Positions 32,053 to 42,314 are shown, counted from the first letter of the stretch. The stretch is DNA of 64,000 bases from Nocardia kruczakiae NBRC 101016 (GCF_001612965.1 NZ_BDBL01000001.1:124001-188000), one strand, 5' to 3'. Numbers and translations are program-made. The notes: generated by a model from the letters alone, not told the origin.

Positions 32053-34602
32053 ATGGAGACGACGGTGGCGGGAACAGCGGCGGGGACGGCAACGGTGGGT
32101 ACGGCGGCAACGCGAGGTGCGGACAGGTCCGCGCAGGCCGATCAACAGGCGCAGCGCCTGCTCGAGGGCCTGAATCCGCAGCAGCGGGCGGCGGTCGTGC
32201 ACGCGGGTTCACCCCTGCTGATCGTGGCCGGCGCCGGCTCCGGGAAGACCGCCGTACTCACCCGGCGCATCGCCTATCTGCTGGCCGAACGCGGCGTCAC
32301 GCCCGGGCAGATCCTGGCCATCACGTTCACCAACAAGGCCGCGGCGGAGATGCGCGAGCGCGTGACGGACCTGGTCGGTCCGCGCGCCGCCGCCATGTGG
32401 GTGTCGACCTTCCACTCCTCCTGTGTGCGCATCCTGCGCATGCAGGCGAATCTGCTGCCCGGCGCGTTGAACTCCAACTTCTCCATCTACGACGCCGACG
32501 ACTCGCGCCGCCTGCTGGCGATGATCATTCGCGACCAGAATCTGGATCCGAAGAAATATTCGCCGCGACTGCTCGCGACCGCGATCTCCAATCTCAAGAA
32601 CGAGCTGATCGACCCCGAAACGGCCACGGCCGACGCGGAATCCGACGAGACGGAACTGCCCGGCATCGTCGCCCGGGTCTACACCGAATATCAGCGGCGG
32701 CTGCGCGCGGCCAACGCCTTCGACTTCGACGATCTGATCGGCGAGACGGTCGCGCTCCTGCAGAGCCACCCGCAGGTCGCCGAGTACTACCGCCGTCGGT
32801 TCCGGCATGTGCTGGTCGACGAGTACCAGGACACCAATCACGCCCAGTACGTGCTGGTGCGCGAACTGGTCGGCCATCATGTGCGACCGGCGGCCGACGA
32901 ACTCGCCGACGCCGATGCGGGGGCCGAGGCGGCCGATCCGGAATTCAGCCCGGCACGCCGCGGCGATGCGGTGCCGCCCAGCGAGCTGTGTGTGGTCGGT
33001 GACGCCGACCAGTCCATCTACGCGTTCCGCGGGGCGACCATCCGCAATATCGAGGAATTCGAGCGCGATTTCCCCGATGCGGAAACGATTCTGCTGGAAC
33101 AGAACTACCGCTCCACCCAGCACATCCTCTCGGCTGCCAACGCGCTCATCTCCCGCAACGAGAATCGGCGCGACAAGAAGTTGTGGACCGATTCCGGTGA
33201 GGGCGATCTGATCGTCGGCTACGTCGCCGACAACGAACACGACGAGGCGTCGTTCGTCGCGCGAGAGATCGACCGCCTGGTCGAACAGGGCGACTACAAC
33301 TACGGCGATGTCGCGGTGTTCTATCGCACCAACAACAACTCGCGGGCGCTGGAAGAAATCTTCATCCGTATGGGGTTGCCCTACAAGGTGGTCGGCGGCG
33401 TCCGGTTCTACGAGCGCAAGGAGGTCCGCGATGTGGTCGCTTACCTGCGCGTGCTGGAGAATCCCGACGACGCGGTGAGCCTGCGCCGCATTCTCAACAC
33501 TCCGCGCCGCGGGATCGGTGACCGCGCCGAGGCGTGTGTGGCGGTGCACGCCGAACAGCGCGACATCGGTTTCGCGGCGGCGCTGCGCGATGCCGCCGAC
33601 GGCAAGGTGGCGCTGTTGAACACCCGCGCCCAGCGCGCGATCGCCGGCTTCCTCGATCTGCTCGACGAGATTCGCGCCGCCGGCGTCACCGACGACAGCG
33701 AATTCCCCGATGTGGGCAATGTCGTCGAGGCGGTCCTGGACAAGACCGGCTACCGCGCCGAGCTGGAGGCCTCCGACGATCCGCAGGACGGCGCCCGGCT
33801 GGACAACCTCAACGAATTGGTCAGCGTGGCAAGGGAATTCAGTTCCGAGGCGCGCAACAATGTCGAGGCCGCCCGCGCGGAGGGCCTGCTGCCCGAGGCG
33901 GCCGACGGCGAGCCGGACCCCGGTTCCCTGGCGGCGTTCCTGGAACGGGTCTCGCTGGTGGCCGATACCGATCAGATCCCGGACGGGGGTTCCGGCGTGG
34001 TCACCCTGATGACCCTGCACACCGCGAAGGGCCTGGAGTTCCCGGTGGTGTTCGTGACCGGCTGGGAGGACGGCCAGTTCCCGCACATGCGCGCGCTGGG
34101 CGATCCGGCCGAACTGGCCGAGGAGCGCCGCCTGGCGTATGTCGGCATCACCCGCGCCCGGAAACGGCTGTACCTGAGCCGCGCGGTGGTGCGCTCCGGC
34201 TGGGGACAGGCGGTGTCGAATCCGGAGTCCCGCTTCCTGCAGGAGATTCCGGGGCATCTGATGGATTGGCAGCGGCTGGAACCGACTCCGCCGTCGGGCG
34301 GGCGAGGGTTCCGCCGCCGCGGCGAGGACGACGGCCTGGAACGCGATTGGACCCGCGGTGACGGCTGGTCCCAGCAGCGCCCCGGCCTGCGCGACCGCAG
34401 CCCTGCCCGGCCCGCCGCCAAGCACAACAACTCCGGACTGGTGCTCGCCGTCGGCGACCGCGTCAGCGACGACAAGTACGGTCTCGGCCGCGTGGTCGCC
34501 GCCGAAGGCTTCGGCGCCCTCGCCACGGTCACCATCGATTTCGGCACTGCCGGCAAGATCCGCCTGATCCCGCAGTACAGCCGGACCCTGATCAAACTCT
34601 GA
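32053..34602 (+). CDS. uvrD1: ATP-dependent DNA helicase UvrD1/PcrA-type
   Basis: The product has 849 residues. It is a superfamily 1A helicase used in DNA repair and replication restart. Walker A GAGSGKT lies at about 60-66. Other motifs in order are ITFTNKAAAEMRER, VDEYQDTN, CVVGDADQSIYAFRGA, EQNYRST and VTLMTLHTAKGLEFPVVFVTG. A short Ala/Asp-rich insert (near DADAGAEAADPEF) is lineage-specific. The C-terminal part ends with a Tudor-like segment (GDRVSDDKYGLGRVV). Several ATG/GTG codons lie near 32046-32053; the chosen ATG gives a natural N-terminus. Confidence 0.92.
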   Translation: METTVAGTAAGTATVGTAATRGADRSAQADQQAQRLLEGLNPQQRAAVVHAGSPLLIVAGAGSGKTAVLTRRIAYLLAERGVTPGQILAITFTNKAAAEMRERVTDLVGPRAAAMWVSTFHSSCVRILRMQANLLPGALNSNFSIYDADDSRRLLAMIIRDQNLDPKKYSPRLLATAISNLKNELIDPETATADAESDETELPGIVARVYTEYQRRLRAANAFDFDDLIGETVALLQSHPQVAEYYRRRFRHVLVDEYQDTNHAQYVLVRELVGHHVRPAADELADADAGAEAADPEFSPARRGDAVPPSELCVVGDADQSIYAFRGATIRNIEEFERDFPDAETILLEQNYRSTQHILSAANALISRNENRRDKKLWTDSGEGDLIVGYVADNEHDEASFVAREIDRLVEQGDYNYGDVAVFYRTNNNSRALEEIFIRMGLPYKVVGGVRFYERKEVRDVVAYLRVLENPDDAVSLRRILNTPRRGIGDRAEACVAVHAEQRDIGFAAALRDAADGKVALLNTRAQRAIAGFLDLLDEIRAAGVTDDSEFPDVGNVVEAVLDKTGYRAELEASDDPQDGARLDNLNELVSVAREFSSEARNNVEAARAEGLLPEAADGEPDPGSLAAFLERVSLVADTDQIPDGGSGVVTLMTLHTAKGLEFPVVFVTGWEDGQFPHMRALGDPAELAEERRLAYVGITRARKRLYLSRAVVRSGWGQAVSNPESRFLQEIPGHLMDWQRLEPTPPSGGRGFRRRGEDDGLERDWTRGDGWSQQRPGLRDRSPARPAAKHNNSGLVLAVGDRVSDDKYGLGRVVAAEGFGALATVTIDFGTAGKIRLIPQYSRTLIKL

Positions 34603-34617
34603 GCGGCGACCGCGACC

Positions 34618-34888
34618 TCAGCCGATCGCCGGGGCGACAGCCTTGACCATGACTCGCTCCACTCGGGGATGCGACCGGTGATCGGCTGGTTCGTCCGGTT
34701 GCGCGAGCTCGCCGCGTTCCGGTAGGAAGTCGAAGCCGTTGCGCCGGTACAGCCCGATGGCATGTCGGTTGTCGCTGAAGACGTCGAGCCGCAGAGTGGT
34801 GTAGCGGCCCTCGGCAGCCCAACGTTCGAGAGCGCGGAGCAGCAGGATCGACCGCTGCGAACGAGTCTCAGTCGCGTTCGGGGCCGAG
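34618..34888 (-). pseudogene. Remnant of a GNAT N-acetyltransferase (C-terminal part)
   Basis: Reading the minus strand from about 34888 to the stop at 34618 gives TRSQRSILLLRALERWAA, RYTTLRLDVFSDNRHAIGLY and RRNGFDFLPERG. These are the last helix-strand pairs of a GNAT acetyltransferase. The N-terminal half and a start codon are missing: upstream is the end of the M23 peptidase gene in another frame, overlapping about 20 bp. It is a truncated gene, not expressed as a full enzyme. Confidence 0.6.
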
Positions 34889-36187
34889 GGAGATACCGCG
34901 GGAGGCGAGCCAGGGGAGGGGGTCGATCTTGTCCTGGCCGTTGAGCCACACCTCGAAATGGCAGTGCGGGCCGGTGGAGAAGCCGCGGTTGCCGACGGTG
35001 GCGATCTGGTCGCCCGCCAGCACGTGCTGGCCTTCCGAGACGGTGGCGGTGTCGACGTGGCCGTAGACCGTGATGGTGCCGTCGGCGTGCCGCAGACGGA
35101 CCCACATGCCGAAACCGGAGGCCGGGCCGGCGCTGATCACCTCGCCGTCCTCGACCGCGTAGATCGGGGTACCGATGGGGGCCGCGATGTCGACACCCAG
35201 ATGCTGCACACCCCAGCGGCTACCGAAGCCGGAGGTGAAGGTGCCGTTGGCGAATTTGGAGAACAGAGGGCGCAGTTTCGCCGATTCCTGGGCCGCGAGT
35301 CCGGCGGCGAATTCCTGACCGTGCTGCAGGATGTCCTGGAACTGACGGAGGTCCGCGACGGGCGCGATATTGAGAACCTGCGGCGACTGCGGATTGCCCG
35401 CCTGGGTGCTGACCGCCTGGGCCGCGATTTCGTGGACCTGACCGGCGGCGTCGTAGTCGGCGGTCGCAGTGTGGTGCTGACTGCCGGACTCCATTCCGGC
35501 CTGGCCGGCGGCGACCACCGCGCCGGCGGCGACCGCCACCACGGCGGCGCGGCCCTTGAGCGCGGCGGGCGGGGTCGGCACGCGGTGCGCACCGCTGAAG
35601 CGCCGGGGGCCCTCCGCGTCGGTGCCGGTCTCATCGGCGTCGGCGCTGTCTCGCTTCCAGGAGCTGCGCAGCCGGGCCAGGTTGAACGATTCGTTGCCGG
35701 CGGGTTCGTCGAATTCGTCGTCGGCGTCGTAGTGAGCGGCGTCGTAGTCGGCGGGGCCCTCGGGGTAGTGCACGCCGCGGCCGTCGTCGAGACCGGGGTC
35801 CGCCGCGGCCCACTCGTCGGTCCGTGGCCACTGCGGATCGGCGGTCCAGTCACCGTCGGGCTGCGCCTGGGCTCCCCACGGCTGCCACTGCCCGGAATCC
35901 TCCGAAGCGGTTGCGCCCCAGGCGTTCTCGGTGGAATTCCCGGTGGTCGCGGTGAGGCCGACGACGGTCGCGCCCGCCACACCGGCGCCGGCGGACATCC
36001 AGCTGTCGGCACGTCCCGGCATACTGCGCACGGGTGGGGCCGCGGGCTCCTCGGAACGGGAACCGGTGTAACCGCCGAAAGATTGGTTACCACCGAAGTA
36101 CGGATGCTGGTCGAGGGATTCTCCGTCGCCGCGGTAACGGCGGGCGGACTGTGGCCGATGCCCAGGTTGTAGGCGACCGTGGCTCAT
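34868..36187 (-). CDS. M23-family (LytM) peptidoglycan endopeptidase
   Basis: The product has 439 residues. The long N-terminal part is Asp/Glu/Pro-rich and disordered, with a short hydrophobic Ala/Val segment (about 215-232) that may anchor it. The C-terminal domain has HLGVDIAAP and HCHFEVW, the HxxxD and HxH zinc motifs of LytM enzymes, with GFGSRWG before them. It probably cuts cell-wall cross-links. The position between uvrD1 and sucC matches the mycobacterial Rv0950c. Confidence 0.88.
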   Translation of the reverse strand: MSHGRLQPGHRPQSARRYRGDGESLDQHPYFGGNQSFGGYTGSRSEEPAAPPVRSMPGRADSWMSAGAGVAGATVVGLTATTGNSTENAWGATASEDSGQWQPWGAQAQPDGDWTADPQWPRTDEWAAADPGLDDGRGVHYPEGPADYDAAHYDADDEFDEPAGNESFNLARLRSSWKRDSADADETGTDAEGPRRFSGAHRVPTPPAALKGRAAVVAVAAGAVVAAGQAGMESGSQHHTATADYDAAGQVHEIAAQAVSTQAGNPQSPQVLNIAPVADLRQFQDILQHGQEFAAGLAAQESAKLRPLFSKFANGTFTSGFGSRWGVQHLGVDIAAPIGTPIYAVEDGEVISAGPASGFGMWVRLRHADGTITVYGHVDTATVSEGQHVLAGDQIATVGNRGFSTGPHCHFEVWLNGQDKIDPLPWLASRGISLGPERD

Positions 36188-36808
36188 CGGCGGACTCCGA
36201 GACCGGGTAACGCGGGGGATCCGGAAGACGCGGGACGCGGTGCGCCGGTGGAACGGCTTGCTACCTGCGGAGCACTGTGCTGCAACAAGCCTGCCGTCCT
36301 CCTGATCGGTGCGGTGTACGCGGCCTCATCCGGGTGGGTCTGTCGATGTGTTCTACCAGCTGGGCCCGACGACCGAGTGACGAGTATTCCCGTCACGCCT
36401 GTGATCTGGCTGTGACATCGACCGCATCGACGGTAACGAAACGATTGCAGGTGGGCAAGCGCTCCGCTCGATATGGGGGCACTTGTGACATTGATCACGT
36501 CTGGCGCGCGGAATATCTCACGTTCCACTGGGCACGCGAGTGAGAACAGACAACTACACTATGTAGTAGCCAGCGTGGCAATTCGGATCATCGTCCGCCC
36601 TACCTGGCGGCGTGTCAGCAAGCTACTCGCCAGTAGCCTTGGCCAGCGGTTTTGCCCGGGCGGATGCCCGCTCGTGACCTGCGCCACTTAGGCTGTATGC
36701 GGCTGATTTCGGCGACATCGAACTGATTAGAGTCCGACTCGACCCGCTTCCGACGACGGGCCGCCAACAAAGTCGTTGTCACAACAACGCAGACGAGACG
36801 GTGAGTAC
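36188..36808. other. Long intergenic between M23 gene and sucC
   Basis: About 620 bp between divergent genes, AT-richer than its surroundings near 36560-36620. It must hold the promoters of both. I looked for a c-di-AMP (ydaO-type) riboswitch before the peptidase gene and did not find its conserved bases. No open frame of note is seen. Confidence 0.5.
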
Positions 36809-37975
36809 ATGGATCTCTTCGAATATCAGGCGAAGGAACTCTTCGTGAAGCACGGAGTGCCTTCGTCGGAGGGCCGCGTCACGGACTCGGCCGAGGACGC
36901 CCGTGCCATCGCGACCGAAATCGGCAAGCCTGTGATGATCAAGTCGCAGGTCAAGGTCGGTGGCCGCGGTAAGGCCGGTGGCGTGAAGTACGCCGCCACT
37001 CCGGACGACGCCCTCACCCACGCGAACAACATCCTGGGCCTGGACATCAAGGGCCACGTCACCAAGAAGATCCTGGTCGCCGAGGCCAAGGACATCGCGG
37101 AGGAGTACTACATCTCCTTCCTGCTCGATCGTGCCAACCGCACCTACCTGGCCATGTGCTCGGTCGAGGGCGGTATGGAGATCGAAGAGGTCGCCGCCAC
37201 CAAGCCCGACCGCCTGGCCAAGGTGCCGGTCGACGCCGTCAAGGGTGTGGACCTGGCCTTCGCGCGTTCGATCGCCGAGCAGGGCCATCTGCCCGCCGAC
37301 GTGCTGGACGCCGCCGCGGTGACCATTCAGAAGCTGTGGGAGGTCTTCGTCGGCGAAGACGCCACCCTGGTCGAGGTGAACCCGCTGGTTCGCACTCCCG
37401 AGGGCGAGATCCTGGCGCTGGACGGCAAGGTCACCCTGGACGAGAACGCCGACTTCCGCCACCCCGACCACGCCGAGTTCGCCGATCGTGACGCCACCGA
37501 TCCGCTGGAGCTCAAGGCCAAGGAGAACGACCTCAACTACGTCAAGCTCGACGGTGAGGTCGGCATCATCGGCAACGGCGCCGGCCTGGTCATGTCGACC
37601 CTGGACGTCGTCGCCTACGCCGGTGAGAAGCACAACGGCGTGAAGCCGGCCAACTTCCTCGACATCGGTGGTGGCGCCTCGGCCGAGGTGATGGCCAACG
37701 GTCTCGACGTGATCCTCAACGACGCGCAGGTCAAGAGCGTGTTCGTGAACGTGTTCGGCGGCATCACCGCGTGTGACGCGGTGGCCAACGGCATCGTCAA
37801 GGCCCTGGAGATCCTGGGGTCGGAGGCGAACAAGCCACTGGTCGTCCGCCTCGACGGCAACAAGGTCGAGGAGGGTCGCCAGATCCTCGTCGATGCCAAC
37901 CACCCGCTGGTCACCCTCGCCCAGACCATGGACGAAGGCGCCGACAAGGCCGCTGAACTGGCTGCGGCCAAGTAA
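36809..37975 (+). CDS. sucC: Succinyl-CoA synthetase, beta subunit (ADP-forming)
   Basis: The product has 388 residues, the usual length. It starts [16 protein letters not shown] with the ATP-grasp fold ([32 protein letters not shown]) and contains [15 protein letters not shown] and [20 protein letters not shown] near the CoA/phosphate site. With SucD it makes succinate and ATP from succinyl-CoA in the TCA cycle. ATG at 36809 fits. sucD follows after 11 nt, so the two form an operon. Confidence 0.95.
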   Translation: MDLFEYQAKELFVKHGVPSSEGRVTDSAEDARAIATEIGKPVMIKSQVKVGGRGKAGGVKYAATPDDALTHANNILGLDIKGHVTKKILVAEAKDIAEEYYISFLLDRANRTYLAMCSVEGGMEIEEVAATKPDRLAKVPVDAVKGVDLAFARSIAEQGHLPADVLDAAAVTIQKLWEVFVGEDATLVEVNPLVRTPEGEILALDGKVTLDENADFRHPDHAEFADRDATDPLELKAKENDLNYVKLDGEVGIIGNGAGLVMSTLDVVAYAGEKHNGVKPANFLDIGGGASAEVMANGLDVILNDAQVKSVFVNVFGGITACDAVANGIVKALEILGSEANKPLVVRLDGNKVEEGRQILVDANHPLVTLAQTMDEGADKAAELAAAK

Positions 37976-37986
37976 GGACTACAGAG

Positions 37987-38901
37987 ATGTCTATCTTCCT
38001 GAACAAGGACTCCAAGGTCATCGTCCAGGGCATCACCGGCGGTGAGGGCACCAAGCACACCGCACTGATGCTGAAGGCGGGCACCCAGGTCGTCGGCGGC
38101 GTCAACGCCCGCAAGGCCGGCACCACCGTCTCGCACACCGCCAAGGACGGCTCGGACGTCGAGCTGCCGGTGTTCGGCACCGTCGCCGAGGCCATCAAGG
38201 AGACCGGCGCCGACGTGTCGATCGCCTTCGTGCCGCCGAAGTTCGCCAAGGACGCCATCATCGAGGCCATCGACGCGGAGATCCCGCTGCTCGTGGTCAT
38301 CACCGAGGGCATCCCGGTGCAGGACACCGCCTACGCGTGGGCCTACAACGTGGAGAAGGGCAACAAGACCCGGATCATCGGCCCCAACTGCCCCGGCATC
38401 ATCACCCCGGGCGAGTCGCTGGTGGGCATCACCCCGGCCAACATCACCGGCAAGGGCCCGATCGGCCTGGTGTCGAAGTCGGGCACCCTGACCTACCAGA
38501 TGATGTACGAGCTGCGTGACTTCGGCTTCTCGACCTCCATCGGCATCGGTGGCGACCCGGTCATCGGCACCACCCACATCGACGCCATCGAGGCGTTCGA
38601 GAAGGACCCGGAGACCAAGCTCATCGTCATGATCGGCGAGATCGGCGGCGACGCCGAGGAGCGGGCGGCGGCCTACATCAAGGCCAACGTCACCAAGCCG
38701 GTCGTCGGCTACGTCGCGGGCTTCACCGCGCCGGAGGGCAAGACCATGGGCCACGCCGGCGCCATCGTCTCCGGCTCCTCGGGCACCGCCGCCGCGAAGA
38801 AGGAGGCCCTCGAGGCCGCGGGCGTGAAGGTCGGCAAGACCCCGTCCGAGACCGCCGCCCTGGCGCGCGAGATCCTGGAGAAGGCCTCGATCACCGCTTG
38901 A
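37987..38901 (+). CDS. sucD: Succinyl-CoA synthetase, alpha subunit
   Basis: The product has 304 residues. It shows the CoA-binding Rossmann domain ([19 protein letters not shown]), [12 protein letters not shown], and the phosphorylated His in [17 protein letters not shown]. It pairs with SucC. The ATG at 37987 follows AGGA. An intrinsic terminator follows the stop. Confidence 0.95.
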   Translation: MSIFLNKDSKVIVQGITGGEGTKHTALMLKAGTQVVGGVNARKAGTTVSHTAKDGSDVELPVFGTVAEAIKETGADVSIAFVPPKFAKDAIIEAIDAEIPLLVVITEGIPVQDTAYAWAYNVEKGNKTRIIGPNCPGIITPGESLVGITPANITGKGPIGLVSKSGTLTYQMMYELRDFGFSTSIGIGGDPVIGTTHIDAIEAFEKDPETKLIVMIGEIGGDAEERAAAYIKANVTKPVVGYVAGFTAPEGKTMGHAGAIVSGSSGTAAAKKEALEAAGVKVGKTPSETAALAREILEKASITA

Positions 38902-38935
38902 TCGTTCGCTGCCGTGCGGCAGCGGGACACAGCGC

Positions 38936-38976
38936 GAAGGCCGCCTTGTCGTAACGGCAAGGCGGCCTTCGTTTTT
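38936..38976 (+). terminator. Intrinsic terminator of the sucCD operon
   Basis: GAAGGCCGCCTTG pairs perfectly with CAAGGCGGCCTTC over a 9-nt loop and is followed by GTTTTT. It lies 35 nt after the sucD stop. Confidence 0.9.
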
Positions 38977-39340
38977 CACTCGGCAGGTGAACGACGTGCT
39001 GCTGGGCAGTAGCAGCTCGCTGCTGTGGGCAGGTCGCAGCTCGCTGCGGTGGGCATGGACAGCAGCGGTTGTCGCGGGCAGGGGACAACCGTCGTTCAGG
39101 GTGCCGGGAACAGGTGGCACAGGCCCAGCGCCCGCACCACTGTGCAGAACATTTCCGAAAGGTCCATCCGATACCTCCGATCGTCTTCGGTGACAACACG
39201 ATCGATCCGGGTATGCGGTTCATAGTGAATTCTCGAGCTTGCCGCCAGTGGCGTCGTGGCCGTGACCGGTGCGCTCGAGTGCAGTAGCGTCAAGGGCATT
39301 CAGCCTGAAGCCGATGAAGGACTCGATAGGAGACGACCAC
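38977..39340. other. Intergenic with short GGGCA-x-GCAGCTCGCTGC repeats before DUF5336 gene
   Basis: Near 39004-39062 a unit of about 25 bp recurs: GGGCAGTAGCAGCTCGCTGC, then GGGCAGGTCGCAGCTCGCTG, then a third degenerate copy starting GGGCATGG. The rest must include the promoter of the gene at 39341. No protein-coding or RNA gene is seen. Confidence 0.5.
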
Positions 39341-40453
39341 ATGTCCTACCCGACCGGGGGATCCGGGTACAACGCGCCCAATCAGACGCCCTCGCCCACA
39401 CCCTCGTCCGCGCCCAGCTTCGGCCAGCAGCCGACAGGTAGTACCGGCGGCGGTTCGGGGCTTTCGGCGTTGAGCGCCAAGGGGCTGACTTTCTACCTGA
39501 CCGTTGGAATCGCCGCGCTGGGCGTGATCAACTTCTTCCTGGGCTTCCTCGATTTCTCGACCTTCGACGAGGGCGCGATGAACAGCTCCAAGGAGCCCGA
39601 CAAGGGTATGAGCCTGTTCCAGGAAGGCGGCACGGCGCCGCTGCTGCTCCTGCTGTTCGCGGGTCTGGTGGCCGGTATCGCGCTGCTGCCCAAGCAGGAG
39701 GCCAGGAACGCGGTGGTCGCGGCGGCTTCGGCGGCCGGCTTCCTCGGTGTCCTGTTCCAGGCGTTCGTGACGCCGACGCTGTACAAGACCGCGGGCACCG
39801 CCTGGGTCCTGGTCTTCCTCGCGCTGGTGCAGCTCGCCGCGGCCGTGGTCGCGCTGCTGTTCGAGAGCGGAATCCTCTCCGCGCCCGAGGCGAAGCCCGC
39901 GGCGGCCGCCGCCCCGGGCGCCGGTGGGTCGAGCGCCTACGGCCAGCAGTCCTACGGCCAGAGCCAGCCGGGCCAGCAGCAGTCCTACGGTCAGGCCCAG
40001 GCCGGTCAGCAGGCCGCCTACGGCCAGTACGGCCAGCAGTACGGCCAGGCGCAGGGTCAGGCCCAGCAGCAGGGACAGCAGCAGGCGGCTTACGGCCAGT
40101 ACGGTCAGCAGTACGGCCAGGGCCAGTACGGTCAGCAGCCCTCCGCGTACGGCCAGCAGCCCTACGGTCAGCAGGGTCAGCAGGCGCAGCAGGGTTACGG
40201 TGCGCAGGGTGCGCAGTCGCCCTACGGTCAGCGTCCGCAGACCGGTGGTGACGAGGCCGCGACCCAGCACTTCGGCGCCGCGGGCCAGCAGCCCGGCCAG
40301 TCCGGTCAGCAGTACGGTTCGCTGAACTTCGGTCAGCAGGGCCAGCAGGGGCAGCCCGGCCAGCCCGGCGCGCAGCCGTTCGGTGGCGAGCAGACCGGCA
40401 ATCCGGCCGCCGATGCCACCAAGGCCTTCCGTCCCGAGGACGACCAGAAGTAG
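39341..40453 (+). CDS. DUF5336-type (Rv0954-like) membrane protein with Tyr-Gly-Gln repeats
   Basis: The product has 370 residues. A Pro/Ser-rich N-terminus is followed by four transmembrane helices (about 48-68, 100-120, 130-150, 165-185). The C-terminal third is a low-complexity tail of many YGQQ, YGQYGQQYGQ and GQQPY-type repeats. The mycobacterial homologue is the 34-kDa antigen-like Rv0954. The ATG at 39341 has TAGGAGA upstream; a longer reading frame from 39269 is less likely. A hairpin follows. The function is unknown, with a possible link to cell-envelope growth. Confidence 0.85.
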   Translation: MSYPTGGSGYNAPNQTPSPTPSSAPSFGQQPTGSTGGGSGLSALSAKGLTFYLTVGIAALGVINFFLGFLDFSTFDEGAMNSSKEPDKGMSLFQEGGTAPLLLLLFAGLVAGIALLPKQEARNAVVAAASAAGFLGVLFQAFVTPTLYKTAGTAWVLVFLALVQLAAAVVALLFESGILSAPEAKPAAAAAPGAGGSSAYGQQSYGQSQPGQQQSYGQAQAGQQAAYGQYGQQYGQAQGQAQQQGQQQAAYGQYGQQYGQGQYGQQPSAYGQQPYGQQGQQAQQGYGAQGAQSPYGQRPQTGGDEAATQHFGAAGQQPGQSGQQYGSLNFGQQGQQGQPGQPGAQPFGGEQTGNPAADATKAFRPEDDQK

Positions 40454-40469
40454 ATCCGCTCGACACGAC

Positions 40470-40515
40470 GATCGGCGAGTCAGGCGCTTTTCACGGCGCG
40501 CCTGACTCGCCGATC
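40470..40515 (+). terminator. Strong hairpin between DUF5336 and DUF6350 genes
   Basis: GATCGGCGAGTCAGGCG pairs with CGCCTGACTCGCCGATC (17 bp) around a 12-nt loop. The tail has only CGTTTCC. It could be an intrinsic terminator or an RNA processing site. Confidence 0.65.
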
Positions 40516-40607
40516 CGTTTCCAGCTGAGACCCTGTCATGTCGGTGGTCGTGTCGTGCTTCGGCGAGTCAACCGGACGAGTCAACCAGGATCCCGCGAGG
40601 TAGTTCT

Positions 40608-42314
40608 ATGAAGTCCGCACTGGTCCGATGGGCCGACCTTCGCGAACAGCGGGCCGGCACGAGACCGGCGCAGGCTCGCCCGAACGCCGATGCGCCCCGG
40701 CAGCGGAGCGGTCCCGGCGGCACGGGCGCGGGCGGCCCCGAGGATCCGGTATTCCTCTCACTGAGCCCCGAGCGGGCCAAGGTGCTGCTCGTCATCGCCG
40801 CTCGGGCGTCGAGTTTCACCGTGGTCGCCATCGTCGCGCTCGTGCTGATCACGCTGGTGGCTGCGGGCAGCGGTATGACCGGCGCGTCCGGCGCGATCGC
40901 GGCCGGCTGGCTGGCCGTGCATCAGGTGCCGGTCGTCGTCGGCAAGACCTCGCTCGGGCTCTTGCCGCTGCTGCCGACCGCGGGCGTGTTGTGGCTGACC
41001 ATGCACGACTGTGCGCATGCCGTCTCGCCGCGCTCCTCGCGGGCCGATCTGGGCTGGATCGTCGGCGCCGCGCTCGCGGGCCCGCTGCTGGTCACCGCCG
41101 TCTGCCTGGCGGTGGCCGAGGATGCCGCCACGGCGGTGCCGCTGCAGTCGCCCGATACGCTCACCGCCTTCTGCTGTGTGGCGGGTTTGCACCTGCTCGC
41201 GGCGGTCACCGGGATCGCCACCCGGCCCAATGCGCTGCGCGATCGGATCGCCTCCTCACTGCCGGACTGGGTTTTCGCCGGCGCGCGGGCGGCGGCGCGG
41301 GCGCTGTGGCGTCTGCTGCTCGGCGGTGCGATCCTCACGCTGGTGTCGTTCGTGCTGCACTGGTCGGTGATCGGTGACACCTACGCGGCCGCGGGCAATA
41401 TCGCGGGTCTCGTCGGTCTGACCGTGCTGTCGCTGGCCTATCTGCCGAATGTCGTGATCGCGGCGACCAGCGTGCTGATCGGCGCGGACGTGCACATCGG
41501 CGGCGGGGCGCTGAGCGTCTTCTCGGTCGCCGGGGCGCCGGTACCCGCGCTGCCGGTGCTCGCGGCGGTACCGAGCGGACCCGCGGCGGGCTGGTGGCCG
41601 GTGTTGCTGCTGGTGCCGGCGGCCGTCGGCGTGCGGGGCGGTTTTGACTGCGCGCGCGAGTCCGCCGACGAGGTGCGCAGCCCATGGGCGACGGTGTTCT
41701 CGGCGGCGCTCGCCGCGCTCGCGCTGTTGCTGCTGGGCCTGTTCGCCGGTGGCACGGTCGGATCGTTCGGGGAGATCGGACCGGGCGTGCTGGTCACCGC
41801 AGGCCTCACCTTCGCCTGGCTGACCGTCGCCGGATACCTCGGATTGCTGTGTGGGCGAAGGTTTCTCGGAATTCCGCCCGCTGTGGTCGAGGTGGATCTC
41901 GGCGGGCGGCGCGACCGGTACCTTCCCACCGACTACTCGCACGACGAGTACGACGAGGACGACCGGGACGAGTACCGGGAGCACGGCTACGACCCCGACC
42001 CGGCCGCGGATCGCGACGATTACTACGACGATCGCGCCGAACCGGGCTATATCGACCAGCTGTACGACGACCCGCGCTACGTCGAATACGAATTCGAGGA
42101 CGAGGTCGCCGTCGCGGACGACTATCCCCAGCCGGCCTACCGCCGCACCGGCTCCACCGAGGTCGTGGAGGTCGACGGCGAACTGCTCGACGACGACCTC
42201 GCGCCCGCACACGCCGATCCGGACGCCGAATTCGACGCGGGAAACTCCGACATCGTCGACGCCGAAGTGGTAGAGGGTGACCTGCCGGAGAGCCCCGGCA
42301 GGGGCGGTCGTTAG
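40608..42314 (+). CDS. DUF6350-type polytopic membrane protein (Rv0955-like)
   Basis: The product has 568 residues. After a basic N-terminus come about eleven hydrophobic helices (to about residue 420). A long acidic tail follows, rich in Asp, Glu and Tyr (for example DYSHDEYDEDDRDEYREHGY). The gene sits between the DUF5336 gene and purN, as Rv0955 does in mycobacteria. It is conserved across mycolate actinobacteria but its role is unknown. Confidence 0.85.
   Translation: MKSALVRWADLREQRAGTRPAQARPNADAPRQRSGPGGTGAGGPEDPVFLSLSPERAKVLLVIAARASSFTVVAIVALVLITLVAAGSGMTGASGAIAAGWLAVHQVPVVVGKTSLGLLPLLPTAGVLWLTMHDCAHAVSPRSSRADLGWIVGAALAGPLLVTAVCLAVAEDAATAVPLQSPDTLTAFCCVAGLHLLAAVTGIATRPNALRDRIASSLPDWVFAGARAAARALWRLLLGGAILTLVSFVLHWSVIGDTYAAAGNIAGLVGLTVLSLAYLPNVVIAATSVLIGADVHIGGGALSVFSVAGAPVPALPVLAAVPSGPAAGWWPVLLLVPAAVGVRGGFDCARESADEVRSPWATVFSAALAALALLLLGLFAGGTVGSFGEIGPGVLVTAGLTFAWLTVAGYLGLLCGRRFLGIPPAVVEVDLGGRRDRYLPTDYSHDEYDEDDRDEYREHGYDPDPAADRDDYYDDRAEPGYIDQLYDDPRYVEYEFEDEVAVADDYPQPAYRRTGSTEVVEVDGELLDDDLAPAHADPDAEFDAGNSDIVDAEVVEGDLPESPGRGGR

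Noticed and set aside
32209..34425. 738-codon minus-strand frame opposite uvrD1
   Set aside because: Shadow of a conserved helicase; Ala/Arg/Gly-rich without domains.
36188..36500. Possible c-di-AMP riboswitch before the M23 gene
   Set aside because: The conserved bases of that riboswitch are not seen.
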